IMG/VR virus record: IMGVR_UViG_3300022413_000006
Coordinates: 1-34,404 of that record
Reading direction: 5' to 3' (one strand)
DNA: 34,404 nucleotides
DNA from: a virus
The notes under the pieces were generated by a model that was not told the origin of the DNA, did not search any database, and saw only the letters and a program-made list of their open reading frames with translations. Shown here one piece after another: positions 6,287-12,566 of this stretch. The translations under genes and the position numbers were made by a program. Position 1 is the first letter of the stretch, and each line of letters opens with the position of its first letter.

Positions 6287-6500
6287 GACGTTGCTTTATC
6301 TGGTTGTAAAGAGCTATCAGACGACCTTTGCTTAGACATAGACGTTCACAGCATCTGTCTATTTCGAAATCTATAACGCCGAGAAAATGCCTTGGTCTCA
6401 ATGGATCGCTGCTATAGAAGTCAATGTATCCTTCAAGGTCATCAAATGAATCCATCATCTCTTCAAATGGTGGATAATATCCTTTAGGAATCGTTTTCAT
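6231..6500 (-). CDS. Hypothetical protein (89 aa)
   Basis: No family recognised. Residues 1-40 are acidic and aromatic (PPFEEMMDSFDDLEGYIDFYSSD). Residues 42-70 form a helix with two Cys (FEIDRCCERLCLSKGRLIALYNQI). The last 19 residues are encoded opposite the zinc-ribbon gene and look less protein-like (GCCALREAGTEPSQ). The start shares one base with the stop of the ribbon-helix-helix gene (TAATG), so it is coupled to it. Confidence 0.62.
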   Translation of the reverse strand: MKTIPKGYYPPFEEMMDSFDDLEGYIDFYSSDPLRPRHFLGVIDFEIDRCCERLCLSKGRLIALYNQIKQRPIPWGCCALREAGTEPSQ

Positions 6501-6859
6501 TATTCAACCTCTTCTTTTTTAGCTTCTTCTTCTGCTTTCTTAGCGAACCAAGGGTGTTGCTGAATCATTGCTCGAACAACTGATGACCTTGAGTAGATAC
6601 CTCTCTCAATAGAGATCTCTTTTAACCTTTTCCACATCGTATCGTTGATGTACATGCATCGACCCTTGTACTTCTTATCGTCATCTACACGACGCCTGTC
6701 GATCTTCTTTGCATCATTCTTGGCTGGAGCGTTCTTTAGAGACGTAGGTCTGGCGTTGCCAAGTACAAACTTCTTGATTTGGTCAATAATCTCTTCTTTA
6801 CTCAGCTCTTCATTTTCTTTGCTTACATCTTCTCTAGCATTAGTGTCGGCTTGTTCCAT
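6500..6859 (-). CDS. Ribbon-helix-helix DNA-binding protein (119 aa)
   Basis: The core at about residues 68-98 (GRCMYINDTMWKRLKEISIE, then RGIYSRSSVVRAMI) has the strand-helix-helix pattern of CopG/Arc-type regulators: a short hydrophobic strand, an amphipathic helix, a Gly-x-(S/T) turn and a second helix with SSVVR. Long charged arms flank it, with many Lys and Glu at the C-terminus. I chose the ATG at 6859 because AAGGGC lies just upstream; the frame is open 14 codons more. It overlaps the thymidylate kinase end by 37 bases. It is a candidate regulator of the shared promoter boxes, which is inference. Confidence 0.7.
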   Translation of the reverse strand: MEQADTNAREDVSKENEELSKEEIIDQIKKFVLGNARPTSLKNAPAKNDAKKIDRRRVDDDKKYKGRCMYINDTMWKRLKEISIERGIYSRSSVVRAMIQQHPWFAKKAEEEAKKEEVE

Positions 6860-7503
6860 TGTATTGCCCTTCCGTTGTGTTTTTGCAAGAAAACGTCGCA
6901 TATCTGCTGCGCTACATCATCTCGACTTGCAGTAGCATCTATTTTCTCAATATTGTCATTGGTTGATGCTAAATATGCATAGTTTTCTCTTACTTTTTTA
7001 AAGAATGTATTTGATTTAGACTCAAAAATATCCTCTTTACCCATTTGCTCATCCATTCTCATCCCTAACCTTCTTCGCATCTCGTCTTCAGGAATATCTA
7101 AAAGGAACGTTATGTCTGGGATCATGTTCATTGATGCGTGTCTGTTCACGTTCTCAACAAACATTTCATATCCAAAATCCTCTTCAGCATCTGCTACTTG
7201 GTATGCAAAAGATGAATCAGTATACCTGTCGCAAATAACGATCTTCCCCTCATCAAGAGCTGGTTTAATTCGCCTCTTACACAAGTCATTAAGCGCAGCT
7301 GCGAACAGAAACATACGAGATGTGGGCTGCATATGATCATGCTTCACCATGTGCCTTACTTTACAACCAAGATTTGTGTCTCCAGGATTTCTAACCAGTA
7401 GACATGGTACGTTTGCGTCACGAAGCAATGTGTACAGACGGTTAGCCTGTGTGCTTTTCCCAGCACAGTCGATGCCCTCAAATGTTACAAGAAATCCATT
7501 CAT
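6823..7503 (-). CDS. tmk: Thymidylate kinase
   Basis: A 226-aa enzyme that phosphorylates dTMP to dTDP and so raises the dTTP supply for phage replication. It has the P-loop FEGIDCAGKST (residues 8-18), RNPGDTNLG as the dTMP-binding R-x-P-G-x-T variant, the ICDRYTDSSFAYQ motif (Asp92, Arg93, Tyr94), LDIPEDEMRRRL, and a basic lid segment GMRMDEQMGKED. Length fits the family. The ATG at 7503 overlaps the stop of the upstream 56-aa membrane gene in ATGA, which settles the start against a longer open frame. The C-terminal 12 codons overlap the next gene. Confidence 0.9.
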   Translation of the reverse strand: MNGFLVTFEGIDCAGKSTQANRLYTLLRDANVPCLLVRNPGDTNLGCKVRHMVKHDHMQPTSRMFLFAAALNDLCKRRIKPALDEGKIVICDRYTDSSFAYQVADAEEDFGYEMFVENVNRHASMNMIPDITFLLDIPEDEMRRRLGMRMDEQMGKEDIFESKSNTFFKKVRENYAYLASTNDNIEKIDATASRDDVAQQICDVFLQKHNGRAIQWNKPTLMLEKM

Positions 7504-7670
7504 ATCCGTATGCACGCCATTCCGATTAGGACTACAGCAGCGATCAATGTTACCGGTAATAGAACCGGGCACGCTATAGTGATTAAGACCAGGCCAACAA
7601 GTCCGCCAATTATTGTTGCAGCTACTAACAGCTTCCAGAAGAAGCCTATTGATTTGAATATGAAGTTCAT
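7500..7670 (-). CDS. Two-helix membrane protein, holin-like (56 aa)
   Basis: A short gene between the 90-aa gene and tmk. After MNFIFKSIGFFWK come two hydrophobic stretches: LLVAATIIGGLVGLVLITIA (residues 14-33), then a Cys-Pro turn and VLLPVTLIAAVVLIGMACI (36-54). It is almost all membrane. GGAG lies six bases before the ATG at 7670, and the stop overlaps the tmk start (ATGA). Two helices and this size match class II holins. However, the gene is in the early leftward operon rather than with the lysis genes, so another membrane role is possible. Confidence 0.68.
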   Translation of the reverse strand: MNFIFKSIGFFWKLLVAATIIGGLVGLVLITIACPVLLPVTLIAAVVLIGMACIRI

Positions 7671-7671
7671 A

Positions 7672-7944
7672 TCATTCTCCTATTTGTTCTTCGTATAGTT
7701 CACTGGACACTTTGAAATCGTGGAGAGTGTCGTCATCTCCGCATTGGACTATGTTCCATCTGGCTTGATACCTAACGCCGTCAGGAGCCTGCACATTAGC
7801 TTCATAGACGTGTTGCCCTTCTGAATACGTGGCAACTATCTTTTTCTCAGATGTCAATGTGTATTCCCGGCCATTAATCTCAACTGTTCCGTATGTCATC
7901 TCGCCTCCCATGTATAAACCTTGAACTCGCTCTTTCTCTTTCAT
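7672..7944 (-). CDS. Hypothetical protein (90 aa)
   Basis: No family recognised. The sequence looks all-beta: short strands separated by turns (TYGTVEINGREYTLTSEKKI, VYEANVQAPDGVRYQARWNIV) and an acidic end (SSELYEEQIGE). Soluble, with one Cys. GGAG precedes the ATG at 7944. It is one base from the upstream 86-aa gene. Confidence 0.68.
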   Translation of the reverse strand: MKEKERVQGLYMGGEMTYGTVEINGREYTLTSEKKIVATYSEGQHVYEANVQAPDGVRYQARWNIVQCGDDDTLHDFKVSSELYEEQIGE

Positions 7945-7945
7945 G

Positions 7946-8206
7946 TTAATTTTCTCCTGTTTCGTATTTTTCGTTGAAATATTTTATGAATTCCTTGACA
8001 TCTTCAACTGTCCAAACACAGCTCCCTCTTAGGCCAGGATATGACTGGATCACTTGCCCTGCTTGATCAAAGTGAGCAAAAACATTTGGCCTTGGGAGCT
8101 TTCGTTTCTCAGATATGTATTTGCTGATCTCATATTCCATCCTATTGATAGACCAGCCTCTATCATGAGCCATCTTAACTAAGGTGTATTGCAGTGGATT
8201 TTCCAT
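7946..8206 (-). CDS. Hypothetical protein (86 aa)
   Basis: No family recognised. The first 30 residues are helical (YTLVKMAHDRGWSINRMEYE). A Pro-rich basic link (EKRKLPRPN) and a C-terminal helix (TVEDVKEFIKYFNEKYE) follow. A helix-turn-helix-like reading of the N-terminus is possible but weak. The ATG at 8206 has an AAGGGAT SD and overlaps the upstream gene by 28 bases. Confidence 0.65.
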   Translation of the reverse strand: MENPLQYTLVKMAHDRGWSINRMEYEISKYISEKRKLPRPNVFAHFDQAGQVIQSYPGLRGSCVWTVEDVKEFIKYFNEKYETGEN

Positions 8207-8583
8207 GGTTCGTAATCCCTTTCAGGTATCTCGTTTTCAGCTCTCACGCATAGGTGAGAAAGTCTTAACTCATTAACAAAAGGAATGAAAACAGCCTTTA
8301 CTGACATATTTTTTGGCAGGTTTTTGTCAAGAAAAGTCAACTCGTCTATCCATTCGTTGTACTTGACGCCAGCCTTTGTCACTCTTCTAAGGTCTGTCAT
8401 GCAGTAACCTCTCTTCTTGAGTACATTCCTGAACCTGTTTCTTGAGTAGCGTCTATTCTGTGACTCTCTAAGTCTGTGACGCTTTTCAGGGACCTCCTCC
8501 AGTGAGGGGAATGGCCTTATATTGAAGAACAGTTCAACAGTACCAAACAGTCGAGTGCAATCGATATTGATATCATTCTTCAC
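8179..8583 (-). CDS. Hypothetical protein (about 134 aa, GTG start)
   Basis: No family recognised. The protein is basic, with a Lys/Arg-rich centre (EKRHRLRESQNRRYSRNRFR) and a beta-like end containing SVKAVFIPFVNELRLSHLCV. The frame is open up to 8694, but that part lies opposite the upstream gene's coding sense and has no SD. The GTG at 8583 (or 8589) follows GGAGG and overlaps the upstream stop by 11 bases, which fits the packing of this operon. The start is therefore uncertain by two codons. Confidence 0.6.
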   Translation of the reverse strand: MKNDINIDCTRLFGTVELFFNIRPFPSLEEVPEKRHRLRESQNRRYSRNRFRNVLKKRGYCMTDLRRVTKAGVKYNEWIDELTFLDKNLPKNMSVKAVFIPFVNELRLSHLCVRAENEIPERDYEPWKIHCNTP

Positions 8584-8782
8584 CTTCACGCTCCTCCTTC
8601 CACTTGGACACAAGATTTGCAAAGTGATTGCTTTCATAGATCGTGAACTGAATTCCAGTGTTTGTGGAAATATCCCATCCAGCAGTCTTCTCATCTATAT
8701 CATCTACATTATCCATCATGTAGCGTATGAAATCCTCGAAATCTTCTCTGCTCGGATACGGAAGTCCGTTAGTCGTTCTCAT
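8573..8782 (-). CDS. Small hypothetical protein (69 aa)
   Basis: First gene of the leftward operon from the 8814-8841 promoter. No family recognised. The acidic helix SREDFEDFIRYMMDNVDD is followed by a Thr/Ile strand region (WDISTNTGIQFTIYESNHFA) and a charged helix (LVSKWKEEREGEE). It shares its general layout with the 65-aa protein at 3397-3594. AGGAG precedes the ATG. Confidence 0.7.
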   Translation of the reverse strand: MRTTNGLPYPSREDFEDFIRYMMDNVDDIDEKTAGWDISTNTGIQFTIYESNHFANLVSKWKEEREGEE

Positions 8783-8813
8783 TATGCTCTCCTATTCTCA
8801 CTTTCATATACCC

Positions 8814-8841
8814 ATCATATCATATATATCACGTATATCAA
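8814..8841 (-). promoter_or_regulatory. Leftward promoter of the tmk operon
   Basis: Minus strand: TTGATA (8841-8836), 16-base spacer, TATGAT (8819-8814), a close sigma70 match. The spacer carries GATATATAT (8830-8822), the same box as in the other two main leftward promoters. It would start transcription about 25 bases before the ATG at 8782. Confidence 0.62.
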
Positions 8842-8876
8842 GGAGTAGAGTGAAAAAGATTGAGAAAAGTGTCCCT

Positions 8877-9160
8877 CGCGCGCGCGTCATTAATTAAGTT
8901 AGAGTCAGGCTGCGTCTTTGACGCTACGCCTGCGAGAACATGCAGGCTGCTCAATTCGTTGGGTTGACGCCGGCAACGCGGAAGTCGGCCGTAAGTTGAG
9001 GTCAACCCGTTCTATGAGAACACTTACGTGTTGAGAGTAAAAAAGAAGAGTAACTCGGCTCGCCGCTATGGCGTCTCGCTTGAGGGTAATAACCTCGAAA
9101 ACCTCTGTCAACGCTAAACTATAACATTGCTCATAAGCTGTGTCTCTGGAGAGACAAATT
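8877..9160. other. Hairpin-rich non-coding region: candidate replication origin or structured RNA
   Basis: No believable gene is present. Features in order: (CG)5 at 8877-8886; AT-rich 8888-8900; hairpin GCGTC-TTT-GACGC (8912-8924); GCCTGC/GCAGGC stem (8928-8933, 8942-8947); an 8-bp stem GGGTTGAC/GTCAACCC (8961-8968, 9001-9008) enclosing a smaller GCCG/CGGC stem; GTTCT-ATG-AGAAC (9009-9021), overlapping the alternative AACAC-TTAC-GTGTT (9019-9032); CGCC/GGCG (9061-9073); GAGG/CCTC (9082-9096). Four TTGAC/GTCAA boxes occur (8918, 8964, 9001, 9107). The region looks richer in G+C than its flanks. Its position just ahead of the primase-helicase fits an origin; a structured RNA is the main alternative. 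Confidence 0.5.
9141..9156. repeat. 16-bp near-perfect dyad
   Basis: TGTCTCT-GG-AGAGACA, seven-base arms around a two-base centre. Such a short centre fits a protein-binding site better than an RNA hairpin. It lies between the hairpin cluster and the rightward promoter of the primase gene. Confidence 0.5.
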
Positions 9161-9181
9161 CAGGCCATATCATATAGGTGT

Positions 9182-9246
9182 GTTACAAGTGATATCTACT
9201 TATCTAGTAACTTCTTCTTTACATCATGAGTAAGTCAATGTAGAGT
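9182..9246 (+). promoter_or_regulatory. Rightward promoter and operator-like region for primase-helicase
   Basis: TTTACA (9218-9223), 17-base spacer, TAGAGT (9241-9246) is the better sigma70 match. Just upstream, GTTAC (9182-9186) and GTAAC (9207-9211) form an inverted pair around AGTGATATCTACTTATC, which again contains GATAT. The leader to the ATG at 9318 is about 65 bases. Confidence 0.4.
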
Positions 9247-9317
9247 ATGAATCTAAACAGTTGGTTTGAAGAGTTTGGTTGAAATTAAAGCCGGTGCCCC
9301 GGCGACAGGAGAAATTT

Positions 9318-11114
9318 ATGGATGCAGAGCAGCTGAAGCTCATCCTTTGTGGTCATATTGATAGCTTATGCTCGTCATTATTGCCTGGAGGATCTGTCAA
9401 AGGCCATGAATGGGTGTGTGGAGGAGTTGACGGTGGTGGCGGAAGCTCAATGCGAGTTGTTCTCAGAGGGAATCGTGTAGGTGTATGGTCTGATTTTGCT
9501 ACAGGTCAGTCAGGAGATGTTCTTGAGCTCGTAAAGGAGTGCAACTCTATCTCTTTCAAGGAAGCTGTAGACTGGGCGAAGGATTTCTGTGGAATCAGAG
9601 ACTCTCACATAGATCCGGTCATGTTTAAGCCGGTACCTACACCATCAAAGCCTATGAAGCAGGCTCCTGAAGCCAAACCTCCAGAGAGTACACCTATTCA
9701 AGACTGGTTGAACTCACGTGGGATACCTCTCAAGACAATAGAGGCTTATGACGTAGGGTATGACGACAAAACCGGTATGTGCCTATTCCGTTATGAGAAG
9801 CAGGGCAAGCTATGGATGGTCAAGTACAAGGATCCGGAAGGCAAGAGGAACCCATACACAAACAAGGGACCCACCCCAATATTATTTGGCTGGCAGACAA
9901 TTCCCAAGGACGCTGATGAAATAGTCATCACTGAAGGTGAGATAGATGCCATGTCGTACCACGCATCAGGGATCAACGCCGTATCTCTGCCATTCGGTGG
10001 TGGAAAGGGAGGAAAACACAACTGGATCAAGAATGACTTCGATGCTCTCAAGCAGTTCAAGCGCATATACCTGTCAATGGATATGGATGAGCCTGGTGAG
10101 GAGGCAAAGAAAGAGTTGATTCAAAGGCTTGGCAGACACAGATGTTACATCGTCAAGCTCCCTCACAAGGATGCGAACGAATGCCTTCAGAAAGATGTCG
10201 ATCTGATCAGTTATATCAAGAAGGCTGACACTGAAGACATAGAGAACCTCACAGCAGCAGAGACATACCACGAAAAGGTTGTTGAGAGGATAAGAGGGCT
10301 GTCTGATGAACCAGAAGGGATGAAGCTTCCATGGTATACGACACACCAGCAAGTCAGGTTCAGAGAAGGCGAAGTGTCAATATGGACAGGAATCAATGGA
10401 CACGGCAAGTCAATGCTGCTTGATCACGTCATGGTTGATGGCCTGTCTCAAGGATACTCTTGGTGCGTGTTCTCAGGAGAGATGCAGCCAGTTACACACC
10501 TCACAAGAGTCTACAGACAGATAGCCGGAGCATCAGAAATGTCCAACAAGACATTGGATGGAATCTTAGAATGGATTACAGGTGGTATATTCCTGTTCGA
10601 TGTCCGTGGATCATCCAAGTCAAAAGACATATGGGACGCTTTCGAATACGCATATATGAGATACGGTTGTAAGCAATTCATAGTAGATTCTCTCGCAAAA
10701 TGTGGAATGAGAGAAGATGATTACAACAGACAGAAGTTTTTTATTGATAAAGCATCAGACTTTGCAAAAGACACCAATTCTCACGTGCATATTGTTGCAC
10801 ATGCGCGTAAAGGTGAGTCAGAAAAAGGAATTCCTGGCAAGTTAGACGTAAAAGGCACGGGAGCTGCTACGGACATGGTCGACAACGTTTTCTCAGTTTG
10901 GCGAAATAAAGTGAAGGAAGAAGCAATACAGGAATGCAACTTCAGGGGTGTAGCTCCACCTGAGGAAATATTAGAGCAGTCTGATGCTGTTGTCAAATGC
11001 AGCAAGCAAAGAAACGGTGACTGGGAGGGCTCAATACGGCTGTGGTTTGATCTGGATTCGTATCAGTATAGGGATAGTCGTTTAGATGGTAGTTCAGTGT
11101 ATGTTAGAGAATAA
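9318..11114 (+). CDS. Primase-helicase (Twinkle/T7 gp4-like)
   Basis: A 598-aa bifunctional replication enzyme. The N-terminus resembles the degenerate zinc-finger/primase domain, with GHEWVCGG and GVWSDFATGQSGDVLELV. A TOPRIM domain follows: IVITEGEIDAMSYHASG near residue 205 (Glu of E-G-E-I-D) and YLSMDMDEPGEEA near 251. The C-terminal DnaB/RecA-type helicase shows Walker A GINGHGKS near 357-364, Walker B FIVDSL near 453 and the HIVAHARKG segment near 490. I chose the ATG at 9318 for its AGGAG SD; a TTG at 9279 is in frame but has no SD. No complete Cys4 zinc finger is visible. It would unwind and prime the phage genome for a host polymerase. Confidence 0.88.
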   Translation: MDAEQLKLILCGHIDSLCSSLLPGGSVKGHEWVCGGVDGGGGSSMRVVLRGNRVGVWSDFATGQSGDVLELVKECNSISFKEAVDWAKDFCGIRDSHIDPVMFKPVPTPSKPMKQAPEAKPPESTPIQDWLNSRGIPLKTIEAYDVGYDDKTGMCLFRYEKQGKLWMVKYKDPEGKRNPYTNKGPTPILFGWQTIPKDADEIVITEGEIDAMSYHASGINAVSLPFGGGKGGKHNWIKNDFDALKQFKRIYLSMDMDEPGEEAKKELIQRLGRHRCYIVKLPHKDANECLQKDVDLISYIKKADTEDIENLTAAETYHEKVVERIRGLSDEPEGMKLPWYTTHQQVRFREGEVSIWTGINGHGKSMLLDHVMVDGLSQGYSWCVFSGEMQPVTHLTRVYRQIAGASEMSNKTLDGILEWITGGIFLFDVRGSSKSKDIWDAFEYAYMRYGCKQFIVDSLAKCGMREDDYNRQKFFIDKASDFAKDTNSHVHIVAHARKGESEKGIPGKLDVKGTGAATDMVDNVFSVWRNKVKEEAIQECNFRGVAPPEEILEQSDAVVKCSKQRNGDWEGSIRLWFDLDSYQYRDSRLDGSSVYVRE

Positions 11115-11127
11115 AGTGATTAAGTTG

Positions 11128-11155
11128 TTGACTATCAGATATCATATGTTATGTT
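11128..11155 (+). promoter_or_regulatory. Rightward promoter after the primase gene
   Basis: TTGACT (11128-11133), 16-base spacer, TATGTT (11150-11155). The spacer holds GATATCAT (11138-11145), close to the GATAT box of the leftward promoters. It would serve the small genes from 11267. Confidence 0.45.
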
Positions 11156-11266
11156 TAGCGTGTGAGTGGGAAGTACTACTAGGCAGCCCGTGTATCAGAA
11201 AATTAACATAACCAAGTGGCAGGTTTGTTTCGGTTTCGGTACGCGGGTTGCCAAGATTTTAATATA

Positions 11267-11515
11267 ATGCCTGGAAATTGGACATCTCCACCTGAATACG
11301 AGAATCTCCTAAAAGAAGAGATAGATGATCATGTATTCAGCCTCATGTACGGAGCAGTTGTGGAAGATATGTATTCAACAATATCTGCATGGGTTGTTCG
11401 GTTCGACAATGGGTTAGCAGTAAGGCTTTATGACTCAAAGTTGTTAAGAGAGCTTGTGTGTGACATGGAAATGAGAAAGAAGGAGAATGATGAGTACAAA
11501 AAGCAAGTGGATTGA
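11267..11515 (+). CDS. Hypothetical protein (82 aa)
   Basis: No family recognised. Starts at MPGNWTSPPEYENLLKEEID; a GTG at 11216 in the same frame would add 17 residues that look untranslated. Neither start has a clear SD. The middle is hydrophobic and strand-like (SAWVVRFDNGLAVRLYDSK) and the C-terminus is a charged helix (RKKENDEYKKQVD). It overlaps the next gene by 26 bases. Confidence 0.58.
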   Translation: MPGNWTSPPEYENLLKEEIDDHVFSLMYGAVVEDMYSTISAWVVRFDNGLAVRLYDSKLLRELVCDMEMRKKENDEYKKQVD

Positions 11516-11693
11516 TGTAGAGAAAGAATATCCTGAGCCATTGATGGACAGGTGGATAGTGGTCAAGGATCGCTCTCTTGATAGGCCAGTTACGGCAAAG
11601 CCTATAGATGGAGTGTGGATGGTTAAGCCTTCAATGGTGTGGAGGCAGTCAAAGTTCACTCATTGGATGCCTATGCCTGATGAAATTGAATAA
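11490..11693 (+). CDS. DUF551-like small protein (67 aa)
   Basis: Resembles the phage DUF551 family: an N-terminal W-I-x-V-E with Pro (KWIDVEKEYPEP), an internal WIVVKDR strand, W-x-V, and the diagnostic THWMPMPDE ending. Function of the family is unknown; it is common in phage accessory clusters. Two ATG codons in a row (11487, 11490) follow AAGGAG; the second has the better spacing. Confidence 0.66.
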   Translation: MSTKSKWIDVEKEYPEPLMDRWIVVKDRSLDRPVTAKPIDGVWMVKPSMVWRQSKFTHWMPMPDEIE

Positions 11694-11704
11694 AGATACT
11701 TAAC

Positions 11705-11732
11705 TTGACAGATATGTAATCTCTGGTATAGT
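11705..11732 (+). promoter_or_regulatory. Strong rightward promoter ahead of the packaging and head genes
   Basis: A perfect TTGACA (11705-11710), 16-base spacer, TATAGT (11727-11732). The spacer begins GATATGTAAT, sharing GATAT with four other promoters. Transcription should begin near 11738-11740, at or next to the ATG of the 64-aa reading frame. It is the best consensus match in the window and the likely late promoter. Confidence 0.65.
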
Positions 11733-11739
11733 TAGAAAT

Positions 11740-11934
11740 ATGGAGAAAGAATTTACAGACAAGTTTGGCATGGGCACGAATCGCGCGAAAATAGGTAATC
11801 CTCTTGGCCTAGACATTCGCGCTACTAAGGAGAGGGATGAAGCTTTAATTCTCCGGTGGATTCCCTCTCGTAGATTTATACATCGTCTAAAGTCGCTGTT
11901 AACACCAACGTATGGAGTATGGAATGATTGCTAA
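11740..11934 (+). CDS. Uncertain small protein (64 aa), possibly leaderless
   Basis: MEKEFTDKFGMGTNRAKIGN onward; basic, ends YGVWNDC. No family recognised. If real, its ATG coincides with the predicted transcription start, so it would be read as a leaderless message. Its end overlaps the small terminase start by 11 bases. The alternative is that 11740-11923 is an untranslated leader of about 185 bases. Confidence 0.4.
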   Translation: MEKEFTDKFGMGTNRAKIGNPLGLDIRATKERDEALILRWIPSRRFIHRLKSLLTPTYGVWNDC

Positions 11935-12358
11935 CGAAGTAGATCAAGGGACGTTAGACGCTCAGAAGCAGTCCGAGCACAGTAAGCTCGTGGACAGGAA
12001 TCCTGACGGCACATGGAAGAAGGGTCATAAGCCTATGGGTACTGGGCGACCTAAGAGGCAGGTATTCAAAAACATATTGGCCAGTCTTCCAGAGAAGCAG
12101 AGGACATTCTACCTTGATGACGGTACTAAGGTAACAGCTGAGCAGTACGCTGTATGCCGTCATCTTGACTTGATTGCTGATGCTTATTGGCCTGCCATAA
12201 AAGACTTTCATGACAGGGTGTTCGGTAAGCCTGTTGAGTCTGTTCATATGACTTCTAATGACGACCACATCACAAATGATCCTGAGTACCGTGAGAAGCT
12301 TCTTGCTGAGTTAAAGAAACTTCGTGCTGCTACAATGGGAGAAGATGGTGAAGATTGA
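11924..12358 (+). CDS. terS: Putative terminase small subunit
   Basis: A 144-aa protein. It opens with a polar segment including NPDGTWKKGHKPMGTGRPKR, like the short K-G-x(n)-G-R-P-K motif (DUF5681 style) often found at the N-terminus of small terminase-type proteins. Helices follow (YAVCRHLDLIADAYWPAIKD, YREKLLAELKKLRAATM). Its place just upstream of the large terminase, behind the strongest promoter, supports the role: recognising phage DNA and delivering it to the packaging motor. The ATG at 11924 has GGAG six bases before it; the ATG at 11912 has none. Confidence 0.6.
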   Translation: MIANEVDQGTLDAQKQSEHSKLVDRNPDGTWKKGHKPMGTGRPKRQVFKNILASLPEKQRTFYLDDGTKVTAEQYAVCRHLDLIADAYWPAIKDFHDRVFGKPVESVHMTSNDDHITNDPEYREKLLAELKKLRAATMGEDGED

Positions 12359-12542
12359 TAATAAGTTTAAGGCTAAATTTGAGCCAGGGCAAGAAGTGTG
12401 GATGAAAACTGGTTCAGGAGAATATCCTGAAGATTATGGTCCATGCGTTGTAGATAGAGTTTTTTGGGATGAGCATCATGGATGCTTCTATTATCTTCTT
12501 TTGGGCGGATCGGGCTGTTTGCCTGAGTCAAGGTTGAGATGA
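12345..12542 (+). CDS. Small hypothetical protein (65 aa)
   Basis: No family recognised. The sequence looks like a compact beta barrel: KAKFEPGQEVWMKTGSGE, then CVVDRVFWDEHHGCFYYLLL and GGSGCLPESRLR. The opening resembles small SH3- or KOW-like domains, which is only an impression. GGAG lies close to the ATG at 12345, and the gene overlaps the small terminase end by 14 bases. Confidence 0.6.
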   Translation: MVKIDNKFKAKFEPGQEVWMKTGSGEYPEDYGPCVVDRVFWDEHHGCFYYLLLGGSGCLPESRLR

Positions 12543-12566
12543 GTCTTGATATAGGATAGTGATTAT

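Noticed and set aside
8905-9111. Leftward 68-aa frame in the hairpin-rich region
   Set aside because: TTG start without SD, protein without recognisable order, and it covers strong inverted repeats. Better explained as non-coding.
8877-9317. tRNA, tmRNA, RNase P RNA, group I intron or CRISPR array in the long intergenic region
   Set aside because: No T-loop, CCA end, conserved RNase P or intron core sequences, and no regularly spaced repeats could be found by eye.
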